A stretch of DNA of 64,000 nt from Streptomyces umbrinus (GCF_030817415.1 NZ_JAUSZI010000002.1:1302001-1366000); one strand, 5' to 3'; shown: positions 46,010-54,868, numbered from the stretch's first letter. The notes: generated by a model not told the origin, from the letters alone. Numbers and translations: made by a program.

Positions 46010-46612
46010 TCAGATCCAGCCCTGTTCCCACGCGTGATGCGCGGCGGCGTGGCGTGTGGACGCTCCCAGTTTGGACATGGCGGCGGAGAGGTAGTTGCGG
46101 ACCGTGCCCGGGGCCAGATGGACCGCCGCGGCGATCTCGACGACCGACGCTCCGGTGCGGGCGGCGCGCAGGACCTCCAGTTCGCGGTCGGTGAGGGGGC
46201 AGTCGTCCTCGGTCAGCGCGGAGGCGGCGATGTCGGGGTCGACGTACCGGCGGCCGGCGGCGACATCACGGATGATCTCCGCCAGTCTGGCCGCGGCGGT
46301 GGTCTTGGGCACGAAGCCGCGGATGCCGGCTGCGAGCGCGCGGCGCAGCACGGCGGGGCGGGCGTGCCGGGTGACCAGGACGATCTGGGTGGGGAGTTCG
46401 GCGCGGATCTCCTCGGCGGCGCGCAGCCCGTCGGTGGGCGGCATCTCCAGATCGAGAACCGCGATGTCGGGGCGGTGCTCGCGCGCCAGCCGTACCGCGT
46501 CGGTGGACGTGGACGCCTCGGCGACCACGACGAGGTCCGGCTCCAGTCCGAGCAGTGCGGCCAGCGCGCCTCTGAGGAGGTCCTCGTCGTCGGCGATCAG
46601 CAGTCGGATCAA
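46010..46612 (-). CDS. NarL/FixJ-family response regulator
   Basis: A 200-residue response regulator. The receiver domain has the acidic pair ADDED, phosphoacceptor Asp54 (AVLDLEMPP) and the conserved Thr/Lys region (VTRHARPAVLRRALAAGIRGFVPK). The LuxR-type helix-turn-helix is LTDRELEVLRAARTGASVVEIAAAV, then PGTVRNYLSAAMSKLG. It overlaps the sensor kinase gene by four bases and would be phosphorylated by it. Targets are probably its own operon and the divergent membrane proteins through the palindrome at 47886-47899. Confidence 0.93.
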   Translation of the reverse strand: MIRLLIADDEDLLRGALAALLGLEPDLVVVAEASTSTDAVRLAREHRPDIAVLDLEMPPTDGLRAAEEIRAELPTQIVLVTRHARPAVLRRALAAGIRGFVPKTTAAARLAEIIRDVAAGRRYVDPDIAASALTEDDCPLTDRELEVLRAARTGASVVEIAAAVHLAPGTVRNYLSAAMSKLGASTRHAAAHHAWEQGWI

Positions 46613-47826
46613 CTCGCAGCTCCGTTCCCGGTGTTCCCCGGTTTCACCGGCAGCGCGGCCTCGACCACGAAGCGCTCGCCGTCGCGGTCCCAGGTCAACT
46701 CGCCGCCGGCCGCCTGCAATCGCTCCCTGAGTGTGCCCAGTCCGGTGCCGTTGGTACCGGGTGGGTGCTCATCGGCGCCGTCGTTGCTCACTCGCAGCCG
46801 GGCGAGGCCGCCGGTGACTCGGCAGTCGACCTCGGCGTGCCGTGCGCTGCTGTGCCGGAGCACGTTGGTGGTGGTCTCCCGCATCACGAGACCCAGGAGA
46901 TGGCGGGCCGGCTCGGCGAGTTCGGTGACGGCCGTGGCGGGCTCTACGGTCATCCGGGCGTCGATCTCGGCCGCGGCCAGCACCCGGGTCGCGTTGGTGA
47001 TCTCGTCGTCCAGGCTCGTGCGGCGGTAGCCCTGCACCACGGCCCGGGTGTCGCCGAGGGCGTCGGCGGCCAGCCGACGCACCTCCTTCATCTCCGCGGC
47101 GGCACGACCGGGGTCCACCTCGACGAGCCGTGCCGCCAACTCGCTCTTCAGCGCGATCACTTGGAGATGATGGCCCTGGATGTCGTGCAGGTCGGCGGCG
47201 AACCGCAGGCGCTCGTCCTTGACCGCCACCTCCGCCTCCAGCCGCCTTGCGTCGTCCAGCCGCCGCGCGGTGTCCCAGGCCCACAGGGGCCCGAGCATCA
47301 CCCAGACGGTGAACGCGACCAGCCCGGGCGGGAAGAGCGTCGCGTACAGCAGCTTCCCGTCCCCTGCGACCAGGCTGACGACAGCGCCGGGCAGCGACGC
47401 GAGGACCACGGCGCAGGCGATGAGCGGCCGTCTGCTGCTCGGTGCGAGGTAGGTCGCGACGATCGCCACCACCATGGCCGGCGCGACCGCCCACAACCCG
47501 TAGTTCCGCACGGCCAGCGGACACACCGCGAGCACGGCACCGGCCGCGCACGCGGCGATCAGCCACCCCATGGGCAGCCTGCCGGGGCGCGTCCCGGCCA
47601 CCGGCAGCAGCGCGAGCCGCCTGCCGAGCAGCACCACGCTGGCCAGCACCGCGACCACCAGGGCGACGGCGGCCGGGCCCCGGGCCCACACCTCGACGTC
47701 CTCGTCGAGGATCCACTCCCCGACGAAGAGGAGCTGCACACACCCGGCTGTGCCCGGCACGGTCAGCCACGTGTAGCGGCGGAAGCTCGTCAGCCCCGCG
47801 CCACGATCGTTCGCCCCGTCCCCCAT
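46609..47826 (-). CDS. DesK/NarX-like sensor histidine kinase
   Basis: A 405-residue kinase with five to six membrane segments in the first 200 residues and no obvious extracellular sensor domain, so it probably senses an intramembrane or envelope signal. The HisKA_3 box is RFAADLHDIQGHHLQ (phosphoacceptor His in DLHD), and the ATPase has MRETTTNVLRHS (N box) and GTGLGTLRERL (G box). It is transcribed before, and overlaps, the response regulator. Confidence 0.92.
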   Translation of the reverse strand: MGDGANDRGAGLTSFRRYTWLTVPGTAGCVQLLFVGEWILDEDVEVWARGPAAVALVVAVLASVVLLGRRLALLPVAGTRPGRLPMGWLIAACAAGAVLAVCPLAVRNYGLWAVAPAMVVAIVATYLAPSSRRPLIACAVVLASLPGAVVSLVAGDGKLLYATLFPPGLVAFTVWVMLGPLWAWDTARRLDDARRLEAEVAVKDERLRFAADLHDIQGHHLQVIALKSELAARLVEVDPGRAAAEMKEVRRLAADALGDTRAVVQGYRRTSLDDEITNATRVLAAAEIDARMTVEPATAVTELAEPARHLLGLVMRETTTNVLRHSSARHAEVDCRVTGGLARLRVSNDGADEHPPGTNGTGLGTLRERLQAAGGELTWDRDGERFVVEAALPVKPGNTGNGAAS

Positions 47827-47885
47827 CCGGCCATTGTCCCCGAAGCCGGCCGATCGGGAGCAGTTGCCGTGCGGCCGGTCCCGGC

Positions 47886-47899
47886 ATGACAGATGTCAT
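47886..47899. promoter_or_regulatory. Candidate response-regulator operator ATGACA-GA-TGTCAT
   Basis: A perfect 14-base palindrome in the control region between the sensor kinase gene and the divergent small membrane protein gene, 60 bases from the kinase start. NarL-family regulators commonly bind such sites. Confidence 0.6.
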
Positions 47900-48016
47900 C
47901 CGAGGACGTGACAACTCCACGCGGCCGCATGCGGGTTCGGCACTACGCGCGATTCTCGCCCGGTCGCAGTCTGGAGACGTCCGCAACACCCACCCGGTAC
48001 GGAAAGAGAGCCCGTC

Positions 48017-48487
48017 ATGCAGATCCGGCCGAAGCAGCGGCAGACGCGGCACACTCAGGGCGCCGTACCGGTCGGTTCCGGGCGCATGCCGGTCGAGCGA
48101 CACGGCGGCAAGCGGCACTTCGCGCGCCACTACCTGGAGATGGTGGTCGCGATGGTCGTCGGGATGCTGGTACTCGGCGCGGTGACCCGGGGCGTCCTGG
48201 CACTCGCCGGAACCGAGCTCTCCGCGAGTCGCCATCCCGAACTGGCCTCGCTGGAGATGGCGTTCGACATGTCCGTCGGCATGGCCTTCTGGATGCGCAG
48301 GCGCGGCCACGGCTGGGCGAGCACGCTGGAGATGTGCGGTGCGATGTTCGCGCCGGCGCTCGCACTGTTCCCGCTGCTCTGGCTCGACGTCGTCGGCGCC
48401 GATTCGATGATCGCCCTGGAACACCTCGTGATGCTCCCGCTGATGTTCTTCGTCATGCTCCGCCGCCGAGGCGAGTACGGCTGCTGA
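48017..48487 (+). CDS. Four-helix membrane protein with repeated LE(M/H) motif, function unknown
   Basis: A 156-residue protein with four predicted membrane helices and a basic N-terminus rich in His and Arg. Each helix begins with a Leu-Glu-Met/His motif: LEM at 40-42, 79-81 and 104-106, LEH at 134-136, often followed by further Met (EMVVAMVVGM, EMAFDMSVGM). Regular Glu and Met at the same place in each helix suggests metal or charge chemistry in the membrane (inference). I do not recognise a named family. The gene is divergent from the two-component system. ATG 48017 follows GAAAGAGAG. Confidence 0.75.
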   Translation: MQIRPKQRQTRHTQGAVPVGSGRMPVERHGGKRHFARHYLEMVVAMVVGMLVLGAVTRGVLALAGTELSASRHPELASLEMAFDMSVGMAFWMRRRGHGWASTLEMCGAMFAPALALFPLLWLDVVGADSMIALEHLVMLPLMFFVMLRRRGEYGC

Positions 48488-48533
48488 CCGAATCCCCGCC
48501 CGTACAACTACCGCTTCACACCCTGGAGTTGCC

Positions 48534-49196
48534 ATGGCTGCCACACACGCCACCACGGTTCCGCACGCGACCACCGACGCCCCGACATCCAGCCAGGTAT
48601 CCGGCCCGGCATCCGACCCGGCATCCGGCCCTGCTTCGAACGGGCGACGCCCCGTCGAGATGCTCCGGCGACGCTGGCCGACAGCCCTGGCCGTCGCGCT
48701 CGTGATCCTGACGACGGCCGATGGTTCGGGTGAACGCGCCGACACCGTCGGCGCGTTCGGGGACGCCCTGCCTCTGCTCCCGCTGCTGTACGTGATCATC
48801 CATCAAGTCGGCAACCCACGGGTGACCTGGCCCGTGCTCGGCGCCGGTGTGGCCGTCATGGTCGCTCTCCGGGCGCAGGACGTGGTCTCGCAGCCCGTCG
48901 CACTGGTCGCCATCGCGCTGGCGGTCCTGGTCTGGGGTGCCGTCCGCGGAACACCGCTCGGACGGGCCGCCTTCGGGGTCCAGGCGGCGGGGGCGTTCGT
49001 GTTCGGTGCGCTCGCGCTGGTCGGGCTCGCGGTCGATCCGGACCTCGGCCGCTACCTCGTGGCGGCAGGCTGGTTCTTCCACGGCGTCTGGGACTTCGTC
49101 CATCTCAAGCTCGACAAGGTCGTCGCCCGGTCGTTCGCAGAGTGGTGCGGAGTGGTGGATGTCCTGATCGCCGTCCACCTGCTCTTCCTGGTGTGA
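48534..49196 (+). CDS. Polytopic membrane protein, function unknown
   Basis: A 220-residue protein. A Thr/Ser/Ala-rich N-terminal tail of about 45 residues, with repeated SGPAS/SDPAS units, precedes about six membrane segments. The last part, AGWFFHGVWDFVHLKLDKVVARSFAEWCGVVD, has a His pair and a WD/WC motif that I cannot assign to a family. ATG is preceded by GGAG. It lies 46 bases after the LEM-motif protein and is probably in the same operon. Confidence 0.75.
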   Translation: MAATHATTVPHATTDAPTSSQVSGPASDPASGPASNGRRPVEMLRRRWPTALAVALVILTTADGSGERADTVGAFGDALPLLPLLYVIIHQVGNPRVTWPVLGAGVAVMVALRAQDVVSQPVALVAIALAVLVWGAVRGTPLGRAAFGVQAAGAFVFGALALVGLAVDPDLGRYLVAAGWFFHGVWDFVHLKLDKVVARSFAEWCGVVDVLIAVHLLFLV

Positions 49197-49385
49197 TCGC
49201 TCGCCATTCCGCTCCTGCCGCTCCTGCCGTCCCTCCCACGAAATGGGCGAACGTCATGAGCGGCAGCCCATTGGCGAACCGGCCGGGGCCTGGAAACCAC
49301 GTGGCCGTCGCGCGTACCGTGCCGCTATCGTTCGGTCTCCTGACCAGCCGTTTCGGCGGATTCCCACGTTCGGAGAGCAGCGCTC

Positions 49386-49739
49386 ATGACCAGTCGGCAC
49401 GCGACGACGACCCTCTGGCGCCCGGTCGGCCCCAAGGAGCTGGATCTGGTCCGGGAACTGGACTGGCGCGCCTGGCCGCCCCGTCTCCCCGAGCAGCCGA
49501 TCTTCTACCCGGTCCTCAACGAGGACTACGCGATCAGGATCGCGCGGGACTGGAACGTGAAGCACGACGGCGCCGGTTTCGTCACGCGATTCGAGGTCGA
49601 GTCGGATTTCCTGCGCCGGTATCCCGTCCAGCAGGCCGGCGGGCGCACGATCCTCGAACTCTGGGTTCCGGCCGAAGAGCTCGACGACCTCAACGCCCAC
49701 ATCGTGGGAAAGATCGACCTCGTCCACGAGTTTCGCTGA
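49386..49739 (+). CDS. Conserved actinobacterial protein (often annotated ADP-ribosylation/crystallin J1-like)
   Basis: A 117-residue soluble protein. The pattern LWRPVGPKELDLV, then WPPRLPEQPIFYPVLNEDYAIRIARDWN, FVTRFEVESDFLRRYPVQQ and ELWVPAEELDDLNAHIVGKI is one I associate with a conserved Streptomyces family. The database label often given to it is not supported by any visible ADP-ribosyl-hydrolase motif. Function unknown. The upstream 189 bases contain no clear regulatory element. Confidence 0.75.
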   Translation: MTSRHATTTLWRPVGPKELDLVRELDWRAWPPRLPEQPIFYPVLNEDYAIRIARDWNVKHDGAGFVTRFEVESDFLRRYPVQQAGGRTILELWVPAEELDDLNAHIVGKIDLVHEFR

Positions 49740-49927
49740 GAGACGCGGGGAAGACACAGGAGGCGGCACGGGAGGCGGCGTACGCCTTCCGGCCGTTCGC
49801 GCGGAGGACGATCCGCTGCGCTCGGCCTTTACGTCTGGCACTTGGCCGGATCCCGTACGACAGCGGGGGCGGCGGCTCTACGTTGTGTGGTGAGACTTGC
49901 GATGGCGTGTGCTGAGGAGGCTGTTCA

Positions 49928-50740
49928 GTGACTCACGATTCGTCCGCACCCGCGGGCCCGTGGTCGAAGATCGACACATCGGTGCCGCATTCGGCCCGGA
50001 TCTGGAACTACTGGCTGGGCGGGAAGGACAACTACCCCGTCGACCACCAAGTGGGCGACGCGTTCCGTGAGTTCTTCCCGGGCATCGAGGAACTCGCCCG
50101 GGGTTCCCGGGCGTTCCTCGGCCGGGCCGTGCGCCATCTGGCGGGCGAAGAGGGTGTCCGGCAGTTCCTGGACATCGGTACCGGACTGCCCACCGTGGAC
50201 AACACGCATCAGATAGCCCAGCGTGTGGCCCCTGAGGCATGCATCGTCTACGTCGACAACGACCCGCTGGTGCTCGCGCACGCCCGGGCGCTGCTGACCA
50301 GCACCCCGCAAGGGGTGACCGACTACATCGACGCGGATCTGCACGATCCCGAGGCGATCCTGCGGCAGGCGGCCACGACGCTGGATCTGACCCAGCCGGT
50401 GGCACTCACCCTGATGCAGGTCAGCGGGCACATCGCCGACTACGACGAGGCACGGTCCATCGTGACCCGGCTGATGGAGGCCCTGCCGTCCGGCAGCTTC
50501 CTGGCGTTCAACGACAGCGTGGACACCCACAAGGCCAACGCCGAGGCCACCCGGCGCTACAACGAGAGCGGCGCGGCCCCGTACTTCCTCCGCAGCCCGG
50601 AACAACTGGCCGGATTCTTCGAGGGTCTGGAGCTGCTGGAGCCCGGCGTGGTCCCGCTCGCGGAGTGGCGGCCCGACCCCGGCGCCGCGGCGATCCCGTC
50701 CGAGGTGATCGCCCTCGGCGGCGTCGGCCGCAAGCCGTAA
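49928..50740 (+). CDS. SAM-dependent methyltransferase, DUF574 family (paralogue of 11238-12047)
   Basis: A 270-residue methyltransferase with the family hallmark SARIWNYWLGGKDNYPVD, then FLDIGTGLPT, VYVDNDPLVL and DYIDADL. It is clearly similar to the protein encoded at 11238-12047 along its whole length. GTG 49928 follows GAGGAGG at good spacing. Substrate unknown. A strong hairpin follows the gene. Confidence 0.9.
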   Translation: MTHDSSAPAGPWSKIDTSVPHSARIWNYWLGGKDNYPVDHQVGDAFREFFPGIEELARGSRAFLGRAVRHLAGEEGVRQFLDIGTGLPTVDNTHQIAQRVAPEACIVYVDNDPLVLAHARALLTSTPQGVTDYIDADLHDPEAILRQAATTLDLTQPVALTLMQVSGHIADYDEARSIVTRLMEALPSGSFLAFNDSVDTHKANAEATRRYNESGAAPYFLRSPEQLAGFFEGLELLEPGVVPLAEWRPDPGAAAIPSEVIALGGVGRKP

Positions 50741-50774
50741 GGTCCCCCGGGCCCCAGGCCCGCCATGGCTCAGT

Positions 50775-50811
50775 CTTTGCCCGGACCAGAGGATCCTCTG
50801 ACCGGGCAAAG
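50775..50811 (+). terminator. Strong hairpin terminator after the DUF574 gene
   Basis: A 10-bp perfect outer stem (CTTTGCCCGG / CCGGGCAAAG) and a 6-bp inner stem (CAGAGG / CCTCTG) separated by a small bulge, 35 bases after the stop codon. Confidence 0.8.
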
Positions 50812-50914
50812 CCGTACTCCCCGGCATCCGCACCGCTCACCGCGGTGCGAAAGCAGCGCCCCTGGAGCACTCCACTCCGGGGGCGGATGTCCTGGGCCAG
50901 GAGGAGCCATGCGT

Positions 50915-51640
50915 ATGTCCCGGAACGTGGCGGGAACAGTCTTCGTCGTCGGCAGCCTGACGTTGACCCTCGCCGCGCTCGCGTATCCCGCGATGCTCGG
51001 GGTGCAGAACGCGTCGAGTTCCCCGTCGCGCATCATCGCCCGCACCCCGACCGGCCCGCTCACGGAGGCGGACCGCGACTTCGTCGTCAAGGTGCGTGCC
51101 GCCGGGCTGTGGGAGTTCCCCTCCGGCGAGCTGGCTCTGACGAAGGGCACGACCCAGCCCGTCAGAACGGCGGGCGAGCACCTGATCTCGGGCCACGCCG
51201 CACTCGACGCCGAGTGCCGGCTGATCGCTCCCCGGCTGGGGATCACCCTGCCCAACCAGGCGTCCCCGCAGCAGCAGGGGTTCGTGGCGACCCTCACCGC
51301 GGACCATGGCAAGCAGTTCGACACGGACCTCGCCAACATCCTGCGGGTGACGCACGGCCAGATCTTCCCGACCGTCGCGAAGATCCGTGCCACCACCGAG
51401 AACAGCCTGGTCCGTGAACTGGCCGACCAGGCCAACGACACCGTCCTGGACCACATATCCGTCCTGGAGAAGACCGGGCTGGTCAACTTCGACTCGGTCC
51501 TCTTCCAGGAGACGACCCCTCCGAAGCTGCCCTCCGGCGATGTCACGCCGCCCGCGCCCCAGCCAGGAGCGCCGGTCGTCGCTCTCACTCCGCAGGCGGG
51601 CGCCTCCCAGACACCGACGCCGTCACCGACGGTGCGGTAG
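50915..51640 (+). CDS. Exported DUF4142 protein
   Basis: A 241-residue exported protein. An N-terminal hydrophobic segment (VAGTVFVVGSLTLTLAALAYP) acts as signal peptide or anchor. The DUF4142 domain follows: LTEADRDFVVKVRAAGLWEFPSGELAL, HLISGHAALDAECRLIAPRLG and LVRELADQANDTVLDHISVLEKTGL, a ferritin-like helical bundle. The C-terminal 45 residues are Pro/Thr-rich and probably disordered. ATG 50915 is preferred because GGAGGAG is 8 bases before it; ATG 50909 is only two bases away from that site. Function unknown; the family is common in envelopes. Confidence 0.85.
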   Translation: MSRNVAGTVFVVGSLTLTLAALAYPAMLGVQNASSSPSRIIARTPTGPLTEADRDFVVKVRAAGLWEFPSGELALTKGTTQPVRTAGEHLISGHAALDAECRLIAPRLGITLPNQASPQQQGFVATLTADHGKQFDTDLANILRVTHGQIFPTVAKIRATTENSLVRELADQANDTVLDHISVLEKTGLVNFDSVLFQETTPPKLPSGDVTPPAPQPGAPVVALTPQAGASQTPTPSPTVR

Positions 51641-51767
51641 GCCTCCGGCGCGGCATGGGACACCACCCGGCAGGCCCGCGCACCCGCCATCGGACGGGTG
51701 CGCGTCTGGCGTCGGCGGCCGCGGCCCCGCAGGCCGTCCCGCGCGGCTCACCGCACGCCCGTGCCGA

Positions 51768-52271
51768 TCACCGCACGACCGTGCCGTACATCTCGCCGAG
51801 TGGATCCGCGATCAGCTCGACGCGGGTGCCGTCGGGGTCGCGGAAGTAGACCGAAGTGCCGCTCTCCTCCTGGTAGTCCACCCCGGCCGCGTCGAGCCGG
51901 TCGCGCAGACGGGTCCAGGCCGCCGGTTCGACGGAGATGGCCAGGTGGTGGAGACCGCCGAGGACTTCCGCGTACGGTCCGAGGTCGAGGCCCGGGAAGT
52001 CGAAGAAGGCGAGCAGGTTGCCGTGACCGATGTCGAAGAAGAAGTGGGTCGAGCCCTTGTAGTCGCGGTTCTCGAACATCTCCGTGAGCGGGAACTCCAG
52101 AAGTTCCTGGTAGAAGCGCACCGTCCGCTCGACGTCGCCGGAGAGCAGCGCGACATGGTGCACGCCACGGGCCGAACTGGGCCGCCTGTCCGGGACCAGA
52201 CAGGCGTCCCGGATCCGTGCCCTCTCGGTCTCGATCGCCGTCAGGTCCAAGGGGTTCTCCTGGCTCGACAC
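51768..52271 (-). CDS. VOC-family protein (glyoxalase/dioxygenase fold)
   Basis: A 167-residue protein of the vicinal-oxygen-chelate superfamily. VHHVALLSGDVERTVRFYQELLEFPLTEM is the first VOC module, with His as metal ligand. LHHLAISVEPAAW and SVYFRDPDGTRVELI, with another His and a Glu, are the second. The reaction cannot be told: ring-cleaving dioxygenase, glyoxalase and resistance proteins share the fold. The GTG start (52269-52271) follows GGAGC at about 10 bases. Confidence 0.85.
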   Translation of the reverse strand: MSSQENPLDLTAIETERARIRDACLVPDRRPSSARGVHHVALLSGDVERTVRFYQELLEFPLTEMFENRDYKGSTHFFFDIGHGNLLAFFDFPGLDLGPYAEVLGGLHHLAISVEPAAWTRLRDRLDAAGVDYQEESGTSVYFRDPDGTRVELIADPLGEMYGTVVR

Positions 52272-52435
52272 GTGTGCGAACGCTCCTCACACAATGGAAT
52301 GGGACGCCGGCCGCGACGGCCGGGGCCGGCGCTTCACCGGCATCGCGAAAGCGGTTTGCCGTTCAACCACCGGTCACTCTAGGCATCCCCCCGGTCCGGT
52401 CAAGGGCCACGGAGCCGGACGAACGGAGTCACATC

Positions 52436-52906
52436 ATGGATCTGCTTCCCTTCAGCGCCGCGTACGCGACGACCGTGGCGACCTGGCCGCTCTCCGCCAC
52501 AGAGGTCGCGATGTGGTGCGGGCGGGGGGATTTCCCCATGCCCGGAGAGACCGTCGCGGCATGGCAGCAGGACACGGACGTGACGGCTCACCTGCTTGTC
52601 GAGGACGAACAACCCCTCGCGTACGGGGAGTTGTGGTTCGACGCCGAGGAGGATGAGGTGGAGCTGGCCCGGATCATCGTGGCACCCGAGGCCCGCGGTC
52701 GTGGCCTCGGGCGCGAACTGGTCCGGGGCCTGCTCGGCGAGGCCCGTGGCTCCGGGCACTCGGACGTGTTCATGCGGGTGCACCCGGATAACGACCGGGC
52801 CCTGCGCTGCTACCAGGGAGCCGACTTCGTCCGCGTCGGCCCGGAACTGGCCGAGGCCTGGAACGCCGTACAGCCCGTCGACTACGTCTGGCTACGGAAC
52901 CAGTGA
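52436..52906 (+). CDS. GNAT-family N-acetyltransferase
   Basis: A 156-residue acetyltransferase. The family's acetyl-CoA motif A is ELARIIVAPEARGRGLGRELVRGLL (R/Q-x-x-G-x-G/A), and the C-terminal FMRVHPDNDRALRCYQGADFVRVG is motif B. The start ATG follows ACGGAG. The substrate (amino group of a protein, antibiotic or small amine) is unknown. The 3' end overlaps the convergent PPOX gene by 15 bases. Confidence 0.88.
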   Translation: MDLLPFSAAYATTVATWPLSATEVAMWCGRGDFPMPGETVAAWQQDTDVTAHLLVEDEQPLAYGELWFDAEEDEVELARIIVAPEARGRGLGRELVRGLLGEARGSGHSDVFMRVHPDNDRALRCYQGADFVRVGPELAEAWNAVQPVDYVWLRNQ

Positions 52907-53278
52907 GACCCGGATGCCGAGCGTCCCGTTCTTCCCGCGGCGCAGTCGGCTGCCGAGCAGGACAAGGCGGCCGTTGATGCCGTATTTGCGGGCGATCAGA
53001 CGGCGGTAGTGGTCGGTGACGTCCTGGTCGCAGACCTCGGCGGTGGCCGGGCGCTGCTCGCCGGTCGGGTTGCCGCGGACGTCGCAGGGGCCGACCAGGA
53101 CGTCGGCGCGGTTGCGGATCCGCTTCACCTTCCACGAGTCCGCGACGGTCCAGACGCCGAGCGTGTCGCCGTCACGGACCACCCACACCGGGGTCGCGAC
53201 CGGCGTGCCGTTCTTCCGATAGCTGGTCACCAGCAGGTACTTACCGGCACCGAGCCGCTCCAGCGCTGCGTTGTCCAC
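52892..53278 (-). CDS. PPOX-class flavin/F420-dependent protein
   Basis: A 128-residue protein of the pyridoxamine-5'-phosphate-oxidase-like split-barrel group, probably using F420 or FMN. LLVTSYRKNGTPVATPVWVVRDGDTLGVWT is the recognisable strand pair, with VKRIRNRADVLVGPCDVRGNP after it. GTG 53276-53278 is chosen; the longer open frame upstream is Pro-rich and unlikely. Redox substrate unknown. Its 3' end overlaps the GNAT gene. Confidence 0.82.
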   Translation of the reverse strand: MDNAALERLGAGKYLLVTSYRKNGTPVATPVWVVRDGDTLGVWTVADSWKVKRIRNRADVLVGPCDVRGNPTGEQRPATAEVCDQDVTDHYRRLIARKYGINGRLVLLGSRLRRGKNGTLGIRVSLVP

Positions 53279-53472
53279 GCGGTGAGTGTAGGCGGCGGGC
53301 GGGCCCGGCGGGAGCCCGGGTCGGGGGGAGTCCGGCCCGGCGGAATCCTGGGCCGGACGCGCGATCTCTGACGGCTCGTCAGTGATGCGCCGGGCTTTCG
53401 GGCGCGGGATGTGAAAAAGAGTCAGACAAAGCGTCGATTTGTACGACAATCATCCCGTTCGGAGGACCTCGC

Positions 53473-54111
53473 ATGCCCGCCTCGCCGCTCCCCCGCACCG
53501 GCCGCACCAACCCCACTTTCCGCACCGCCCGCACGGGAGCCGCCGCGCTCACGGCGCTCATCCTCGCCGGAACCGCCCTCCTCGGAGCCCCGGCCGCCTT
53601 CGCCGCACCCGGCGACAACGGCGACGTCAAGATCCACGCGGACACAACACCCGACGCCGACCAGCGCAACAACCCGAAGGTCTGCCAGTTCTACCTCGCC
53701 GCCTTCAACTTCGACCGCGGGCAGGGCGTCACCTGGATCATCGAGCCCCAGCCGGCGAAGCGGGGAAGCGCCACGCTCACCGGCACCCTCGCGCTGCCCA
53801 CCGGCACCGGCCGGACAACCGGCCTGCTGGCTCTGCCTGACGGCCAGTACAAGCTCACCTGGCAGATCGTGGACGGCAAGGGCGCGGGCAAGCACAAGGT
53901 GTTCAAGGTCGACTGCAAGAAGACCCCGCCCTCCGACGACAACGACCTGGCACCCGGAGGACCCAACGGCGGCGTACCCGCGGGCGGCGGCGGTCTCGCC
54001 GAGCCACCGAGTGTGTCTGCGGTCGGCGCCGCGGCGGCCGTGGGCCTGGTCGGCGTGTCGGGCTTCGTCTACTTCCGGATGCTGCGCCGCCGGCCCGATG
54101 GCGCCGCGTAG
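53473..54111 (+). CDS. Secreted cell-surface protein with C-terminal membrane anchor, likely sortase-linked
   Basis: A 212-residue exported protein. The N-terminal signal peptide (about residues 20-45, ending AAFAAP) leads to an immunoglobulin-like or beta-rich ectodomain with two Cys (VCQFYLAAFNFDRG; FKVDCKK). The C-terminus is a sorting-signal-like tail: a Gly-rich linker, LAEPP, a hydrophobic run (AVGAAAAVGLVGVSGFVYF) and basic MLRRR. The expected actinobacterial LAxTG is replaced by LAEPP. The class F sortase gene starts before this gene ends, a strong hint of a sortase-substrate pair. Confidence 0.78.
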   Translation: MPASPLPRTGRTNPTFRTARTGAAALTALILAGTALLGAPAAFAAPGDNGDVKIHADTTPDADQRNNPKVCQFYLAAFNFDRGQGVTWIIEPQPAKRGSATLTGTLALPTGTGRTTGLLALPDGQYKLTWQIVDGKGAGKHKVFKVDCKKTPPSDDNDLAPGGPNGGVPAGGGGLAEPPSVSAVGAAAAVGLVGVSGFVYFRMLRRRPDGAA

Positions 54112-54868
54112 GCGCGCGCCCAGGCCCTGGCACCGGACGCGCACCTACCGGCTGACGAGGACGGCCGTGCTGGCGTTCTCGCTGGTGATGGGCGGCCTCT
54201 GGTGGGCCGAGGACGACGGCCGGCCCCCGGATCCGGCCGCCGCACCCGCCCCGGCCCCGGCCCCCGGGGACGCCAAGGCGTCCCCGGGTTCCGCCGCCCG
54301 GGGTCCCTCCGCCGCCGCGACACCCGAGCCCGGGCGCGGCCGCGTCCGTGTGCCGCCTCCCGTCCGCCGCGCCGGCCCGGCGCCCCGGCCGCTCCCGCGG
54401 TCCAGGGCGACGGTGCTGAGGATCCCGTATCTCGGTCTGGAGGCACCGGTCGTCGGACTGCACCTGGACCGGAAGCGGCAGCTCACCACTCCGTCGATGG
54501 ACAGCCCCGAACTGGTCGGCTGGTACGAGGGCGGACCCTCACCCGGAGAGACGGGCACCGCCGTGGTGGTCGGCCACCTCGACACCGCCACCGGGCCCGC
54601 CGTCTTCGTCGGCCTGAGCGGACTGACACCCGGCCGGCTCGTCGAGGCCCGGCGCGCCGACGGCCGCACGGCTGTCTACACGGTGGACGCCGTCCGCACG
54701 TACGACAAGGAGCAGTTCCCGAGCCAGGGGGTGTACGGCACCCGAAAGCGCCCCGAGCTGCAGCTGATCACCTGCGGCGGGGCGTACGACCGGAGGGCCG
54801 GCTACCGGAGCAATGTCGTCGTCTTCGCGCATCTGACAGGGACGCGCGAGCCGGATCGCCCCGCCTGA
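54098..54868 (+). CDS. Class F sortase
   Basis: A 256-residue membrane transpeptidase. An N-terminal span (AVLAFSLVMGGLWWA) and a long Pro/Ala linker precede the sortase domain. Catalytic His160 (VVVGHLD), Cys226 (LITCGG) and Arg237 (YRSNVVVF) are in place. Class F enzymes attach surface proteins to the cell wall, or act on other substrates. ATG 54098 overlaps the surface-protein gene by 14 bases, so the two are co-expressed. The start was chosen to give a short cytoplasmic tail before the span. Confidence 0.88.
   Translation: MAPRRRAPRPWHRTRTYRLTRTAVLAFSLVMGGLWWAEDDGRPPDPAAAPAPAPAPGDAKASPGSAARGPSAAATPEPGRGRVRVPPPVRRAGPAPRPLPRSRATVLRIPYLGLEAPVVGLHLDRKRQLTTPSMDSPELVGWYEGGPSPGETGTAVVVGHLDTATGPAVFVGLSGLTPGRLVEARRADGRTAVYTVDAVRTYDKEQFPSQGVYGTRKRPELQLITCGGAYDRRAGYRSNVVVFAHLTGTREPDRPA

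Noticed and set aside
46769..48799. Minus-strand open frame spanning the kinase gene and divergent control region
   Set aside because: The first part is a different-frame shadow of the kinase; the rest is composition-driven and overlaps the small membrane protein genes.
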